This document shows, piece after piece, positions 27,303 to 35,918 of a stretch of 64,000 bases of DNA. The notes beneath the pieces are model-generated. The model had not been told where the DNA came from. It did no database searches and was given only the letters and a program-made list of their open reading frames with translations. A program made the position numbers and the translations under genes. Origin of the DNA: Kozakia baliensis (lineage in GTDB: Bacteria; Pseudomonadota; Alphaproteobacteria; Acetobacterales; Acetobacteraceae); NCBI RefSeq assembly GCF_001787335.1, contig NZ_CP014674.1, forward strand, positions 1,816,501-1,880,500, in the 5' to 3' direction. Numbering within the stretch: the first letter of the stretch is position 1; every line of letters starts with the position of its first letter.

Positions 27303-29006
27303 TTAAGAGACGCTGAGCGAAAAATCGGGCTTCCACTCGCCTTGTAGATGATGCCGCTCCACCCCTTCACGCCAAGCCGCCGCACATTCCTGCGCCGTTT
27401 CCTCGCGGCTCCATTGCAAGCTGGACGCCACGGCGTCTCCGGCTTCCTTCACGACGTCCGGCGTTAGTTTACCGCAGACAGCGATCGTCGTGCGTCGGAA
27501 CAGGATATCGGAGAGATGACGAACCAACTCGTTTTCCGCGATAAACTGCAACTCCCGCCGCGTGTAGGAAGGAAGTGATTTCAAAGCGGAATCTTCTTCC
27601 TCAGCACAAAATGCCGCAATTTCTTTCGCTAACGTCCCATAGCGCCGTAGCAAATCCTTGCTGCGCTCCGGCGTCAGTTCATAATGCGCTGCCAACCGCG
27701 CCAAATAGGGTGCAGTCTCCTGACGGGATGGATAGTCCCGCCCACCTCCGATGGCACGATTATGCGTGGAGGCCAGCCTTTTGCGCTTCAGGATATTCAA
27801 AATCCTGTCGGCCACTTCTTCGCCCAGACCACGAAAGGTCGTCCATTTGCCGCCTACCAAAGATAGAACGGGCGTCTCCCCCACCCGATCCGTATGAATG
27901 ATATGGTCGCGACTGATGGCGCCGGGATTTTTCGCATTGCTCGCAGGCAGTGGCCGCACGCCGCTATACCGATAAATCACATCCTTGGCCGAAAACGCAA
28001 AGCTCGGAAATAAATCACCTAGCATTTTAAGCATGTATTCCTGTTCTTCGTCAGTACACACCGCTTCGTCAGGATTTTCGATACGGATATCCGTCGAGCC
28101 TACGAGCACATGATCAAAGAACGGATAGGCCAGGCAAATACGCCCATCGGGTGTGCCGAAATACACCATCTTTCCGCACAACGCCCGCAGCAGCTTCGTG
28201 TGTTTCAGGATCAAATGAGACCCTTTAGTGCCGCCGATATACCGCGTCTCCAACCCCAATGTCTCATTGACACGATCGATCCATGCACCACCGGCATTCA
28301 CGACCACACCGGCCTTTACATGCTGCGTTGCCCCTGTCTCCCGGTCTCGGAAACTCAAAGTTCCATCTTTAAATTCTTCTGGCGCCGTATAGGTGAGCGC
28401 CGCGCAATCGAGGCTGGCGCTCAGTCCATCCATCACGCACTCATAGCCCAACCGCTCCGGCTGGCTGATCGCCGCATCGTAATATTGGCCCGTTGCAACG
28501 ACATTCTTCGCCATCGCAGGCCATTGCCGGCGCGTCTTGCGGCGCAAAAACATTTTGTGGCGCGGCATCACGCGCGCTCGGCGACCTAGAAAATCATAGA
28601 TCTGTAGCCCCAACTCGATGACGAGCACCCCGCGATCGGTCATTTTCCCCTCGCGCCCTAGAAAGCGCTTAAGAGAGGGACCGATACCGCCGAACCAAGA
28701 ATGAATCGGCAAAACCGTGGCCAGTGGATGCACTACATGCGGAGCATTTCGCAGCAATAAATTCCGCTCCAGGGTCGATTGCGCCACGAGACGAAATTCA
28801 CCTGTTTCGAGATATTTGATGCCCCCATGAATAAGCCTGGAAGGCGCGGCGGATGCGCCCGCGCAAATATCCTCTCGCTCGATCAGCAGTACTTTGAGTT
28901 GCTGAAGCGCGAGTTCCCGGAACAGCCCCACACCGTTGATCCCGCCACCGATAATGACGACATCAAAATAATCCCCGTCGAAACGAGTTGCCGCACCGAT
29001 ATTCAT
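27303..29006 (-). CDS. FAD-dependent glycerol-3-phosphate-dehydrogenase-family enzyme, probable erythritol phosphate dehydrogenase
   Basis: Flavoprotein of 567 residues in the GlpD/EryB family, which oxidises a polyol phosphate to a ketose phosphate and passes electrons to quinone. The FAD-binding motif DVVIIGGGINGVGLFREL is near the N-terminus, followed by REDICAGASAAPSRLIHGGIKYLE. The C-terminal capping domain runs to about residue 560. The ATG at 29006 overlaps the kinase stop as ATGA. With the FGGY kinase it would turn erythritol (or threitol) phosphate into a tetrulose phosphate, feeding the same pool as the erythrulose kinase. The alternative is a plain glycerol pathway, but the TIM/RpiB/DhaK partners favour C4. 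Confidence 0.8.
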   Translation of the reverse strand: MNIGAATRFDGDYFDVVIIGGGINGVGLFRELALQQLKVLLIEREDICAGASAAPSRLIHGGIKYLETGEFRLVAQSTLERNLLLRNAPHVVHPLATVLPIHSWFGGIGPSLKRFLGREGKMTDRGVLVIELGLQIYDFLGRRARVMPRHKMFLRRKTRRQWPAMAKNVVATGQYYDAAISQPERLGYECVMDGLSASLDCAALTYTAPEEFKDGTLSFRDRETGATQHVKAGVVVNAGGAWIDRVNETLGLETRYIGGTKGSHLILKHTKLLRALCGKMVYFGTPDGRICLAYPFFDHVLVGSTDIRIENPDEAVCTDEEQEYMLKMLGDLFPSFAFSAKDVIYRYSGVRPLPASNAKNPGAISRDHIIHTDRVGETPVLSLVGGKWTTFRGLGEEVADRILNILKRKRLASTHNRAIGGGRDYPSRQETAPYLARLAAHYELTPERSKDLLRRYGTLAKEIAAFCAEEEDSALKSLPSYTRRELQFIAENELVRHLSDILFRRTTIAVCGKLTPDVVKEAGDAVASSLQWSREETAQECAAAWREGVERHHLQGEWKPDFSLSVS

Positions 29007-30589
29007 TGGTTTGCCTCCGTCAAAACGCTTTCTGAAACCTGCGGCGTCATCGGCACGCCTACGTTCAATTTCGAGGAAGACTGATATTTTCCATCGTAAA
29101 GCCGTGGCCAGAACGGCTGGAGTGCCTGAATCAGATCGACATAATGATGATAAGCCCCATCGTAGAAGCGCATCGCCTCCGGATCGGGTTTGAACGCCCT
29201 GCGCCCCACACATTGCGCAGCGCAAGCCTGCTCCAATTCAGGATATATCCCTACGGAAACAGCCGCCGTGAGGGCCGCCCCTAACGCGCCAGCTTCCCGC
29301 ACTTCCGAAATCTCGACGGACTGACCGAGAATATTCGCGAAAAGCTGCGCGACGCCCGCCTGCCCGCTGCCGCCGCCCGAAACGCCGATCCGATTGACAG
29401 CCCCCGTCCGGCGCAATGCTTCGACATGTTGGCGATGATTGAAAATCGTCCCTTCGACGATCGCCTGCAACAGATCGGTCCGGTCATGCCAGGATTGCAC
29501 GCCGAAAAAGGACGCACTCGCGGGCATTTCATAGGGAGAGCCGAAAAGATAGGGGTGATAGATCGGAACGGCATGGTCATGCCCAGAAGAGAGCAATCGC
29601 GCTTCTACGTCCTTCAGCAGCGCCGCCGCCGCATTGCTCTGATCGGGCAATAATATCTGCGCCATCCATTCCAGATTGCTGGAAGATGCTGGAGAAATCG
29701 CCATGCAGTTCCACAATCCACGCCGATATCCCGCCCGGCATGCCCAGTCATTGCCAACCACTGGCCGGTCTCGGAACACCTCGTTAATCGAAAAGGTTCC
29801 GGCCGTGATCGTCATATCGCCGGCACGCGTATTGCCCAGCCCTACGGCTGCGGACGTAACATCATGCAGCCCCGCCGCAACTGGCGTTCCTGCCAAAAGC
29901 CCGGTTGCCGCTGCGGCTGAAGGCGTTATGACACCAGCCAGATCGCATGAAAGCAGAATTTCCGGCAATGCGCCTCGAATATCGCTCAACCCGAGAAGCG
30001 ATAATATCTGATCGCTATAATCTTGTGTGTGCAGGTCGGTAAATGCCGTGCTGGCTTCGGTCAGATCGGTTGCCACACGCCCCGTTAGGCAGAGCCTGAT
30101 CCAATCTTTCGCGAAAATCACCGAGCCGATAGCATGATAACGTTCTGGCTCATGATCGCGCAGCCAGGCGAGAATCGTCGTAGCGGAATAAGGATAAGGC
30201 CGCTGCCCGGAAATGGGCATCAGTTGATCCAGCAAGCCCTCTTGTTTCCAGCTTTCGTGAACATCGCGTCCACGGCTATCGAGCGACATGATCCCGCGGC
30301 CGAGCGGATTACCGAGACGATCCAGCAAAAACAGCCCGTCGCCATGCGCCGTCACCCCAACGGACGCGATGGAATGCCCATCCAGCTTGGCATCCGCCAA
30401 CGCATCCCGCACCGTGGCCGCCACGGCGCACCATGTCTCGTGCAGATCACGCTCCACATGATGCGGCCGGTCCATATGCTGAACGATTCTCGCTCGCCCG
30501 ATACCCATGATCTGCCCAACAGGTGAGAAAATCACAGCTTTTGTCGTTGTCGAACCGCAGTCTATCCCGAGAATAAAGTTCTGAGGCAT
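29003..30589 (-). CDS. FGGY-family carbohydrate kinase, probable erythritol/tetritol kinase
   Basis: ATP-dependent polyol kinase of about 528 residues. The N-terminal ATP-binding segment GIDCGSTTTKAVIF and the substrate region GVTAHGDGLFLLD are present, and the second FGGY domain has GTFSINEV, IGVSGGGSGQAG and REAGALGAAL. The start at 30589 has GGAG eight bases upstream. It is the first gene of the operon that continues into the FAD dehydrogenase and the aldolase-like protein, just downstream of the shared operator palindrome. Erythritol kinase (EryA) is the closest functional comparison; xylulose or ribulose kinase is the alternative. Confidence 0.8.
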   Translation of the reverse strand: MPQNFILGIDCGSTTTKAVIFSPVGQIMGIGRARIVQHMDRPHHVERDLHETWCAVAATVRDALADAKLDGHSIASVGVTAHGDGLFLLDRLGNPLGRGIMSLDSRGRDVHESWKQEGLLDQLMPISGQRPYPYSATTILAWLRDHEPERYHAIGSVIFAKDWIRLCLTGRVATDLTEASTAFTDLHTQDYSDQILSLLGLSDIRGALPEILLSCDLAGVITPSAAAATGLLAGTPVAAGLHDVTSAAVGLGNTRAGDMTITAGTFSINEVFRDRPVVGNDWACRAGYRRGLWNCMAISPASSSNLEWMAQILLPDQSNAAAALLKDVEARLLSSGHDHAVPIYHPYLFGSPYEMPASASFFGVQSWHDRTDLLQAIVEGTIFNHRQHVEALRRTGAVNRIGVSGGGSGQAGVAQLFANILGQSVEISEVREAGALGAALTAAVSVGIYPELEQACAAQCVGRRAFKPDPEAMRFYDGAYHHYVDLIQALQPFWPRLYDGKYQSSSKLNVGVPMTPQVSESVLTEANQ

Positions 30590-30666
30590 CCATACATCTC
30601 CGATGTCTTCAGATTTGAACAGCTGAAGCGATACCAACAACATAAACCGAAAATTATTGGTAACTT

Positions 30667-30686
30667 TATCACATATTTATGTGATA
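30667..30686. promoter_or_regulatory. operator palindrome in the divergent promoter region
   Basis: TATCACATATTTATGTGATA is a 20-base inverted repeat with one central mismatch. It lies between the kinase operon and the divergent DeoR gene and shares the half site with 26177-26185. The surrounding 30590-30933 region is very AT-rich and holds no gene; it must contain both promoters. Confidence 0.55.
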
Positions 30687-30933
30687 TCGAGCAGAAATGA
30701 ACGGAGCAGGACACCATAAAACGAGGCCGTAACAAAAATCTAACATTGAACTAAATGAATAAAATGTTTTTATATCAATGCTTTAATAATTATAATATCT
30801 CAATCCTGGATATCTCGTAAGTTGCTGAAACAAGTTTGATGAACTAATGTTTCAGACGAACATCCGGTCCAATCGCGACACGATCTACAATACCATGACA
30901 AGACCCAAGAAACAGTGAGGGTAAAATCACACT

Positions 30934-31752
30934 ATGGCTGACGATCTCACAACCCTCATCCAGCCCCATTCCGCCGATTTCGGCAAACGGAAGGATTCCA
31001 AATCCCGCCGGCAGCGAATCCTGGATATGCTTTTCGAAACCGGCACGGCCAGCATCGAGGAACTCTCCGATCTCTTCAGCGTAAGCCGGATGACGATCCA
31101 TCGAGACGCCCACCTGCTGGCCGAGCAAGGGCTGATCAACAAGCTTCATGGAAGCATTTCCCTCAAGAACAAAATCAAGGCTGAGAAAAACGTTGTCTAT
31201 CGTCAGCAACGTGCCGCCGATCAAAAGCGGGAGATCATCAAACACGCGGTTTCCATGATCGAGCCGGAACAGGTGATCATCCTTGATGACTCCACCACGG
31301 TCGCGGAAATGCTGCCTCTGCTGCCTGCCCTTGCCCCGCTCACCATCATCACCAACGCCATGGGCGTCGTGCAGGCGCTCGCGCCCTATCCCGGCCTCAA
31401 ACTCATTTGCCTTGGCGGCGATTATAGCCCCACGCGCAACGCCTTCTTCGGGCTTTTGTGTGAGCAGGCGGCCCAATCCCTCCGCGCCAATACGATGTTT
31501 CTCTCCACGTCCGTTGTGCATAACGGCGTGGCCTTCCAAAACGATCCGGACGTAGTGAAGGTCAAACAAGCTCTTATGCAGATCGCGGACCATTCGGTCC
31601 TGCTGGTCGACAGCACCAAATTTAAAAAGGGCGGTCTGCATCGCCTCGCCTCTCTATCGAAGTTCGACGACGTTCTGACGGACAAGGAACTCAAGCCTGC
31701 CATCCGTCAGAAATTGGCAGAAGCCGCCGTGCCTTTGCACGTCTGTTCCTAA
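30934..31752 (+). CDS. DeoR-family transcriptional regulator 2 (tetritol locus)
   Basis: Repressor of 272 residues, divergent from the kinase operon. The helix-turn-helix reads RRQRILDMLFETGTASIEEL followed by SVSRMTIHRDAHLLAEQG, then LHGSISL. The sensor domain has IILDDSTTVAEMLP, LGGDYSPTRNAFFG and VLLVDSTKFKKGGLHRL. It probably binds the palindrome at 30667-30686 and represses the kinase-dehydrogenase-aldolase operon and itself until a sugar phosphate accumulates. A strong terminator follows. Target and inducer are inferred from position. Confidence 0.9.
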   Translation: MADDLTTLIQPHSADFGKRKDSKSRRQRILDMLFETGTASIEELSDLFSVSRMTIHRDAHLLAEQGLINKLHGSISLKNKIKAEKNVVYRQQRAADQKREIIKHAVSMIEPEQVIILDDSTTVAEMLPLLPALAPLTIITNAMGVVQALAPYPGLKLICLGGDYSPTRNAFFGLLCEQAAQSLRANTMFLSTSVVHNGVAFQNDPDVVKVKQALMQIADHSVLLVDSTKFKKGGLHRLASLSKFDDVLTDKELKPAIRQKLAEAAVPLHVCS

Positions 31753-31762
31753 CACTTATCCA

Positions 31763-31812
31763 AAAACGGTGCGCCGCGGTTTGTCCGGCGCACCGCAAGC
31801 GCTTTTTCCTTC
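31763..31812 (+). terminator. rho-independent terminator after DeoR 2
   Basis: CGGTGCGCCG and CGGCGCACCG form a perfect 10-bp stem with a 9-base loop, followed by CAAGCGCTTTTTCC. It lies about 15 bases after the DeoR stop codon. Confidence 0.88.
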
Positions 31813-31930
31813 CTAAAAATTCCTCGTATTTTTTTCTTGTCTTGGGGCCGTTTCCAGATATTCTAATTGAGAATGGTTTGCGTTTTCATAACTAGATTGT
31901 TCGCCATATCTGGAGTTCAAAACCGCTGTC

Positions 31931-32884
31931 ATGATGCAGAACCATGAACAAACGGCACAGTGGCATCTCGAACATTCTCGACTTGCCACCCAAATCGCCT
32001 ATCGCGATCCACGCCAATCCTGGCTATCGGCGCTCAATTGCGCCATCGCCCGTTTTCGCACCGTGCGCATTTTATGCATGCATAGCATCGGCACGGAAGC
32101 GCTGCGGCAGTTGCGCAACGAACTGGCGTTCCATCTGATCAAGATCTCCTGCTGGTGGGATATCGATTTTTGTTCCTGCGCCACGCTTGGCCTCGGCAGA
32201 ACAGCGCTTCTCGGGTATGCGTCCGAACATGCTTCTTCTAATATGGAAGACGAAGCGCTGTTGGATGTGCTGAGCAAGCAGGATTATATGCATCGCGGCG
32301 CTAGAGACCATATCCTGGTCATCGCGCAGGAGACCGAACTCCCCTTCACCGCGCTTTATGGCATTGACGGCGGCAAGAGCTTTCGTTTCGGCTGGGTCGG
32401 GGAAGATGGCAAGCCGCATTGGAGCGAGACCAGCTACAACGATTTTATCGGCGCATGGATATCCTCACGTCTTATGGCGAGCCAACAAGACGCCGAACGG
32501 TTTAAGCAGGATGAATGGATCTTCGCGCGCCGTGAACATGGCCAAGCCAGCATCTGGCATCGGCGGCACTTTCATATGCTGGATAATCCCTGCATCCTAC
32601 GCAGCTATGTCGGCGCCGATGCGCAGTATCTCTCTTGCAGATCTACACTTGGAAAAATCGAGTTCGAGCGCATCGTCAACGGCTTGGCTTTTCGCATCGC
32701 GGAGGAGGCTTTCAGATTGGATTTATCAATCCGAAATCTTCTCAAACAAGATAATGCTCTCCCCGCCTCTCTCAAAACTTCCATGCTCATCAAACAGCGC
32801 GCAAGGCAGCATGTCCGCGCGAATGTGGATGTTCCTCAGCAAGCGGAATGTAACTCCATGCTCAATCAACTTTCCGCTTGTTGA
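31931..32884 (+). CDS. hypothetical cytoplasmic protein (317 aa), unrecognised
   Basis: A well-formed 317-residue frame starting with two Met codons. No signal peptide or membrane helix. The middle contains Cys/Trp-rich KISCWWDIDFCSCATLGLG and DGGKSFRFGWVGEDGKPHWS; the rest is helical and charged, with many Arg and Gln. I cannot name the family. Composition matches neighbours and the gene is not a shadow of another frame. It lies downstream of the DeoR terminator and converges with a tiny lipoprotein gene, with no operon partner. It may be a lineage-specific acetic acid bacterial protein. Confidence 0.7.
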   Translation: MMQNHEQTAQWHLEHSRLATQIAYRDPRQSWLSALNCAIARFRTVRILCMHSIGTEALRQLRNELAFHLIKISCWWDIDFCSCATLGLGRTALLGYASEHASSNMEDEALLDVLSKQDYMHRGARDHILVIAQETELPFTALYGIDGGKSFRFGWVGEDGKPHWSETSYNDFIGAWISSRLMASQQDAERFKQDEWIFARREHGQASIWHRRHFHMLDNPCILRSYVGADAQYLSCRSTLGKIEFERIVNGLAFRIAEEAFRLDLSIRNLLKQDNALPASLKTSMLIKQRARQHVRANVDVPQQAECNSMLNQLSAC

Positions 32885-32896
32885 GATGAACTGACT

Positions 32897-33100
32897 TTAC
32901 ATGCCAGCGCCCGGAGCGCCCATCCCACCCTGCCCCATACCGCCGACACCGGTATTTTGGTTCATACCGCCAGGGCGCATGCCGTTATTCTGGGTTGGGT
33001 TCGGCTCATGATAACCTTGAGGCTGGCCTGACGGATGGTTGCAACCGCTCAATGCGGCGATCGAGCCGAAAAGAAGTAACGATTTAACAAAACGAGTCAT
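32897..33100 (-). CDS. small Gly/Met/Pro-rich lipoprotein
   Basis: A 67-residue product with signal peptide MTRFVKSLLLFGSIAALSGC ending in the lipobox LSGC. The mature part is low-complexity Gly, Met, Asn and Pro (GGMGQGGMGAPGAG). Such tiny lipoproteins have no known role. It converges on the hypothetical gene at 31931-32884 and may share its 3' untranslated region. Confidence 0.65.
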   Translation of the reverse strand: MTRFVKSLLLFGSIAALSGCNHPSGQPQGYHEPNPTQNNGMRPGGMNQNTGVGGMGQGGMGAPGAGM

Positions 33101-33144
33101 GTCTATCTTTTAAACGAACGAAACCGCCTACCATGCCAGCGCTG

Positions 33145-33300
33145 CTATTTCTTATCGGTAGGCGGTACGTCTCCGCGTTCCTGTTCATCAGGAAATCCGG
33201 TTGCATCATCGCCTTCAGGCGGCACATCCGGGCGATCGATAGGTGGCGATGGATATTCCGGAGAGTCCGGCGGGGGATTGGATTTGTCGCGATCCATCAT
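33145..33300 (-). CDS. small Pro/Asp-rich acidic protein (51 aa)
   Basis: Starts MMDRDKSNPPPDSPEYPSPP, with GGAG eight bases upstream of the first ATG. The 51 residues are acidic and Pro-rich (PDVPPEGDD, ERGDVPPTDKK) with no hydrophobic core, so it is likely disordered. Function unknown. A longer in-frame extension upstream is possible but lacks a ribosome site. Confidence 0.55.
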   Translation of the reverse strand: MMDRDKSNPPPDSPEYPSPPIDRPDVPPEGDDATGFPDEQERGDVPPTDKK

Positions 33301-33484
33301 TTTCTGCACTCCATTCCAATAAGGGGACAAAGCGCAAACTCCCTGACAGTTGCCTTTCAACAAACTCCTTGGAGCGACCAGGAAGAATATAATTTGAAAT
33401 AACTAAAACCCACCACACCTTCTTGTTTTAGCGCTTTGTCATCTCCACCCTCGATGACGCAACCATTCTTCAATGGAGGTAACC

Positions 33485-33865
33485 ATGTCAGACGCAATGC
33501 GAGACCTCACCAACGAAACGCACGATTTGATCGCTTCTGACAAAGTAGAAGGCACAGCCGTTTATTCCCGCATCGGGGAGCGGTTGGGCACGGTCCGTAA
33601 CTTCATGGTTGATAAACAAAGCGGCCATGTCGCTTACGCGGTCATGAGTTTCGGCGGGTTTCTAGGTATTGGCGATAATTATCATCCATTGCCTTGGAAA
33701 ACCCTGCATTACGACCCCAATCAAGGTGGTTACGTTATCGACCTTACGGCAGAGCAGCTTCGTGACTCTCCGCATTTCGATAACGAGGCTTCTCCAGATT
33801 GGAATAATGCGGTGTTTAGCCGGTCGATCGACGAATATTACAATATGCCGGGTTCCATGCCGTAA
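33485..33865 (+). CDS. PRC-barrel domain protein
   Basis: Soluble protein of 126 residues whose N-terminal two thirds is a PRC barrel: VEGTAVYSRIGERLGTVRNF, AYAVMSFGGFLGIGDNYHPLPW and GGYVIDLTAEQL. Such domains occur in RimM, photosynthetic reaction centre H subunit and stress-related stand-alone proteins; the stand-alone alphaproteobacterial type is often induced by stress. The ATG at 33485 follows GGAGGTAACC, an excellent ribosome site. A terminator follows. Confidence 0.85.
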   Translation: MSDAMRDLTNETHDLIASDKVEGTAVYSRIGERLGTVRNFMVDKQSGHVAYAVMSFGGFLGIGDNYHPLPWKTLHYDPNQGGYVIDLTAEQLRDSPHFDNEASPDWNNAVFSRSIDEYYNMPGSMP

Positions 33866-33886
33866 TATTGTAATACATAATAAGGA

Positions 33887-33921
33887 AAAGGCCCGCTCAT
33901 ATAATGGCGGGCCTTTTTCAA
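33887..33921 (+). terminator. terminator after the PRC-barrel gene
   Basis: AAAAGGCCCGC pairs with GCGGGCCTTTTT around a 9-base loop, about 25 bases after the stop codon, ending in a T-run. The A-run in front also allows the reverse direction. Confidence 0.92.
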
Positions 33922-34083
33922 TAACCCAATTTCCAAATTTTCGTGTCGGACCATTTGGCCGTTTTGCATTTCGGCAACGCAACTCAGCTATCATATTTTT
34001 AGTTATCATTCCGATATTTGCGCGCGCCCTTTCCTCGAACGGGCTTTATTTAGAAACACAGATAAAGTCATTTAGGAAATTAG

Positions 34084-35190
34084 ATGCTCGATTTGCCAAC
34101 TCAGAAAACCAGCAAATCGCCTGCCATGTCTCTTCAGGACATAAAAGCCCTCGCTCAACAACTCGAGCCCGGCATCTCCCTTGCAGAATACCTCAACCAA
34201 CTCGTTGCCTTCGGTTTTTTCAAAGCCTTACTGCCTGAAAAACATGGTGGGTCAGGTATCGCTACAGATGCTGTGCGCGCTCCCGACTGCATGGATTTCC
34301 TTCGTATCCTTGGAAACAAAGACCTTTCGTTGGGGCGGTGCATTGAGGGACACATCAACGTTATCCGTCTCATGTATTTATACGCCACACCAGCACAATT
34401 CGCGGCTTTTGCAATGGCCGTTCAGGATGGCGCCCTTGCCGGAATTTGGGTGACGGATAGTTCCTCTCCCGTTCATCTGAAGGAATACACTCTAAGTGGT
34501 GTAAAGGGATTCGGCAGCGCGATTCATCTTGCTCAATGGGCGCTTATAACGGCGCAATCCGAAGCGGATGAAAGCCTGATGCTTTTTGTGCGGGTCGGCG
34601 ATAAGCAACGCATCGGCCCTGGCCCCGGCACCTTAAGCGGCATGCGTGAGAGCGATACCGGTTCGTACGATTTCAATGGTCTGGAGATATCGCCCGAAGC
34701 CATTATCGGGCAACCGGGCGATTACCTCCGCCAACCGGAATTTTCAGCGGGCGCATGGCGCGGCTCTGCCGTTGCACTTGGCGGGATCGATCGGCTGGTC
34801 GATCTTCTTCGTCACGAACTCCGTGTTCGTCATCGTACAGGCAGCCCTTTCCAACAAGAACGCGTCGGCCATGCCATGATCGCCCGCGAGACCGCCGCCA
34901 TGTGGACCGCCCGCGCGGCCATGATCGCCTATGACCGCACACAGGAAACGGGCGATCTCTCTGCAATCGTCAATTTTGCACGCATCGCAGTGGAACAAGC
35001 AGGCCTGCAAATTATAACTCTGGTTCAACGCGGCCTGGGCCTCTCCGCCTTTCTGCAAAACAACCCAGTGGAGAAAACCATGCGCGATCTTGCTGTCTAT
35101 CTGCGTCAACCGGCCCCTGACGAAACACTGACGGAAGCTGCCGTTTGGTTCATCGATAGAGAACCGCCCGTAGCTGGGTGGATGTCATGA
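34084..35190 (+). CDS. acyl-CoA dehydrogenase-like flavoprotein
   Basis: The 368-residue product has the three-part acyl-CoA dehydrogenase fold, with FGFFKALLPEKHGGSG at the N-terminus, GIWVTDSSSPVHLKEYTLSG in the beta domain and ALGGIDRLVDLLRHELRVRH in the C-terminal helices. It is shorter than typical and I do not see the usual catalytic Glu segment, so it may act as an oxidase, hydroxylase or dehydrogenase on an unusual substrate. It is the first gene of a coupled set: the PIG-L gene starts within its stop (ATGA), then a methyltransferase and a converging glycosyltransferase. The set suggests making or modifying a sugar- or acyl-containing metabolite. Confidence 0.75.
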   Translation: MLDLPTQKTSKSPAMSLQDIKALAQQLEPGISLAEYLNQLVAFGFFKALLPEKHGGSGIATDAVRAPDCMDFLRILGNKDLSLGRCIEGHINVIRLMYLYATPAQFAAFAMAVQDGALAGIWVTDSSSPVHLKEYTLSGVKGFGSAIHLAQWALITAQSEADESLMLFVRVGDKQRIGPGPGTLSGMRESDTGSYDFNGLEISPEAIIGQPGDYLRQPEFSAGAWRGSAVALGGIDRLVDLLRHELRVRHRTGSPFQQERVGHAMIARETAAMWTARAAMIAYDRTQETGDLSAIVNFARIAVEQAGLQIITLVQRGLGLSAFLQNNPVEKTMRDLAVYLRQPAPDETLTEAAVWFIDREPPVAGWMS

Positions 35191-35918
35191 TTTCGGCCGC
35201 CACCCTGCATACCGCCTGGGAAAACCTACCACTCGCGGATTTGAACGACATCGCACCTGGGCGCACCCTTGTGCTGGCTCCTCATCCCGATGATGAAAGC
35301 CTTGGCTGTGGGGGTTTCATCGCGGAAAGCTGCGCGCGCGGAATTCTTCCCATTGTTGTCATCGCAACGGATGGCGCCGCCTCTCACCCCCAGTCCAAAA
35401 ATTGGCCGCCTGAAAGATTGGTGAGACAACGACGCCAGGAAGTTCAAAACGCCCTAACAAAACTCGGCTTACCTACGGAAAATCTCTTTTTCCTAGATTT
35501 GCCCGATAGCCACGCACCCGTTTCCGGTCCGGATTTCGAAAAATCTGTCGATACTCTGATCGATCTGGCCAAAGAACATCGCTGCGCTACTTTTCTTACC
35601 ACTTCACGGCACGATCCGCATTGCGATCATGAAGCCGCTTGGCTTATGGCGTCTGAAGCGGCCAAGCGCCTATCGCGGACACTTCTTACCTATCCCGTCT
35701 GGAGTTGGACGCTTCCACCCGAAACGCATCTTGACGACATCATGCCAAGCGGCTGGCGTCTTTCCATCGAGACGCATCTTTCCACGAAACGAGCCGCCAT
35801 TACCGCGCATGAAAGCCAGTATGGCCGTTTGATCGACGACGACCCGTCAGGTTTTGTGTTGCCGGAAAATCTGCTTAGTCGCGTTGTGCGCCCTTATGAG
35901 GTGTTTATCGCATCATGA
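35187..35918 (+). CDS. PIG-L family deacetylase
   Basis: Zinc amidase of about 243 residues removing acetyl groups from N-acetylglucosamine-type substrates. The metal-site AHPDD motif is seen as LAPHPDDESLGCGG near residues 30-43 and the second His as HDPHCDHEAAW near 140. The ATG at 35187 overlaps the acyl-dehydrogenase stop. Such deacetylases work in mycothiol, GPI, bacillithiol and natural-product pathways; here the neighbours suggest a glycoconjugate. The substrate cannot be named. Confidence 0.85.
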   Translation: MISAATLHTAWENLPLADLNDIAPGRTLVLAPHPDDESLGCGGFIAESCARGILPIVVIATDGAASHPQSKNWPPERLVRQRRQEVQNALTKLGLPTENLFFLDLPDSHAPVSGPDFEKSVDTLIDLAKEHRCATFLTTSRHDPHCDHEAAWLMASEAAKRLSRTLLTYPVWSWTLPPETHLDDIMPSGWRLSIETHLSTKRAAITAHESQYGRLIDDDPSGFVLPENLLSRVVRPYEVFIAS

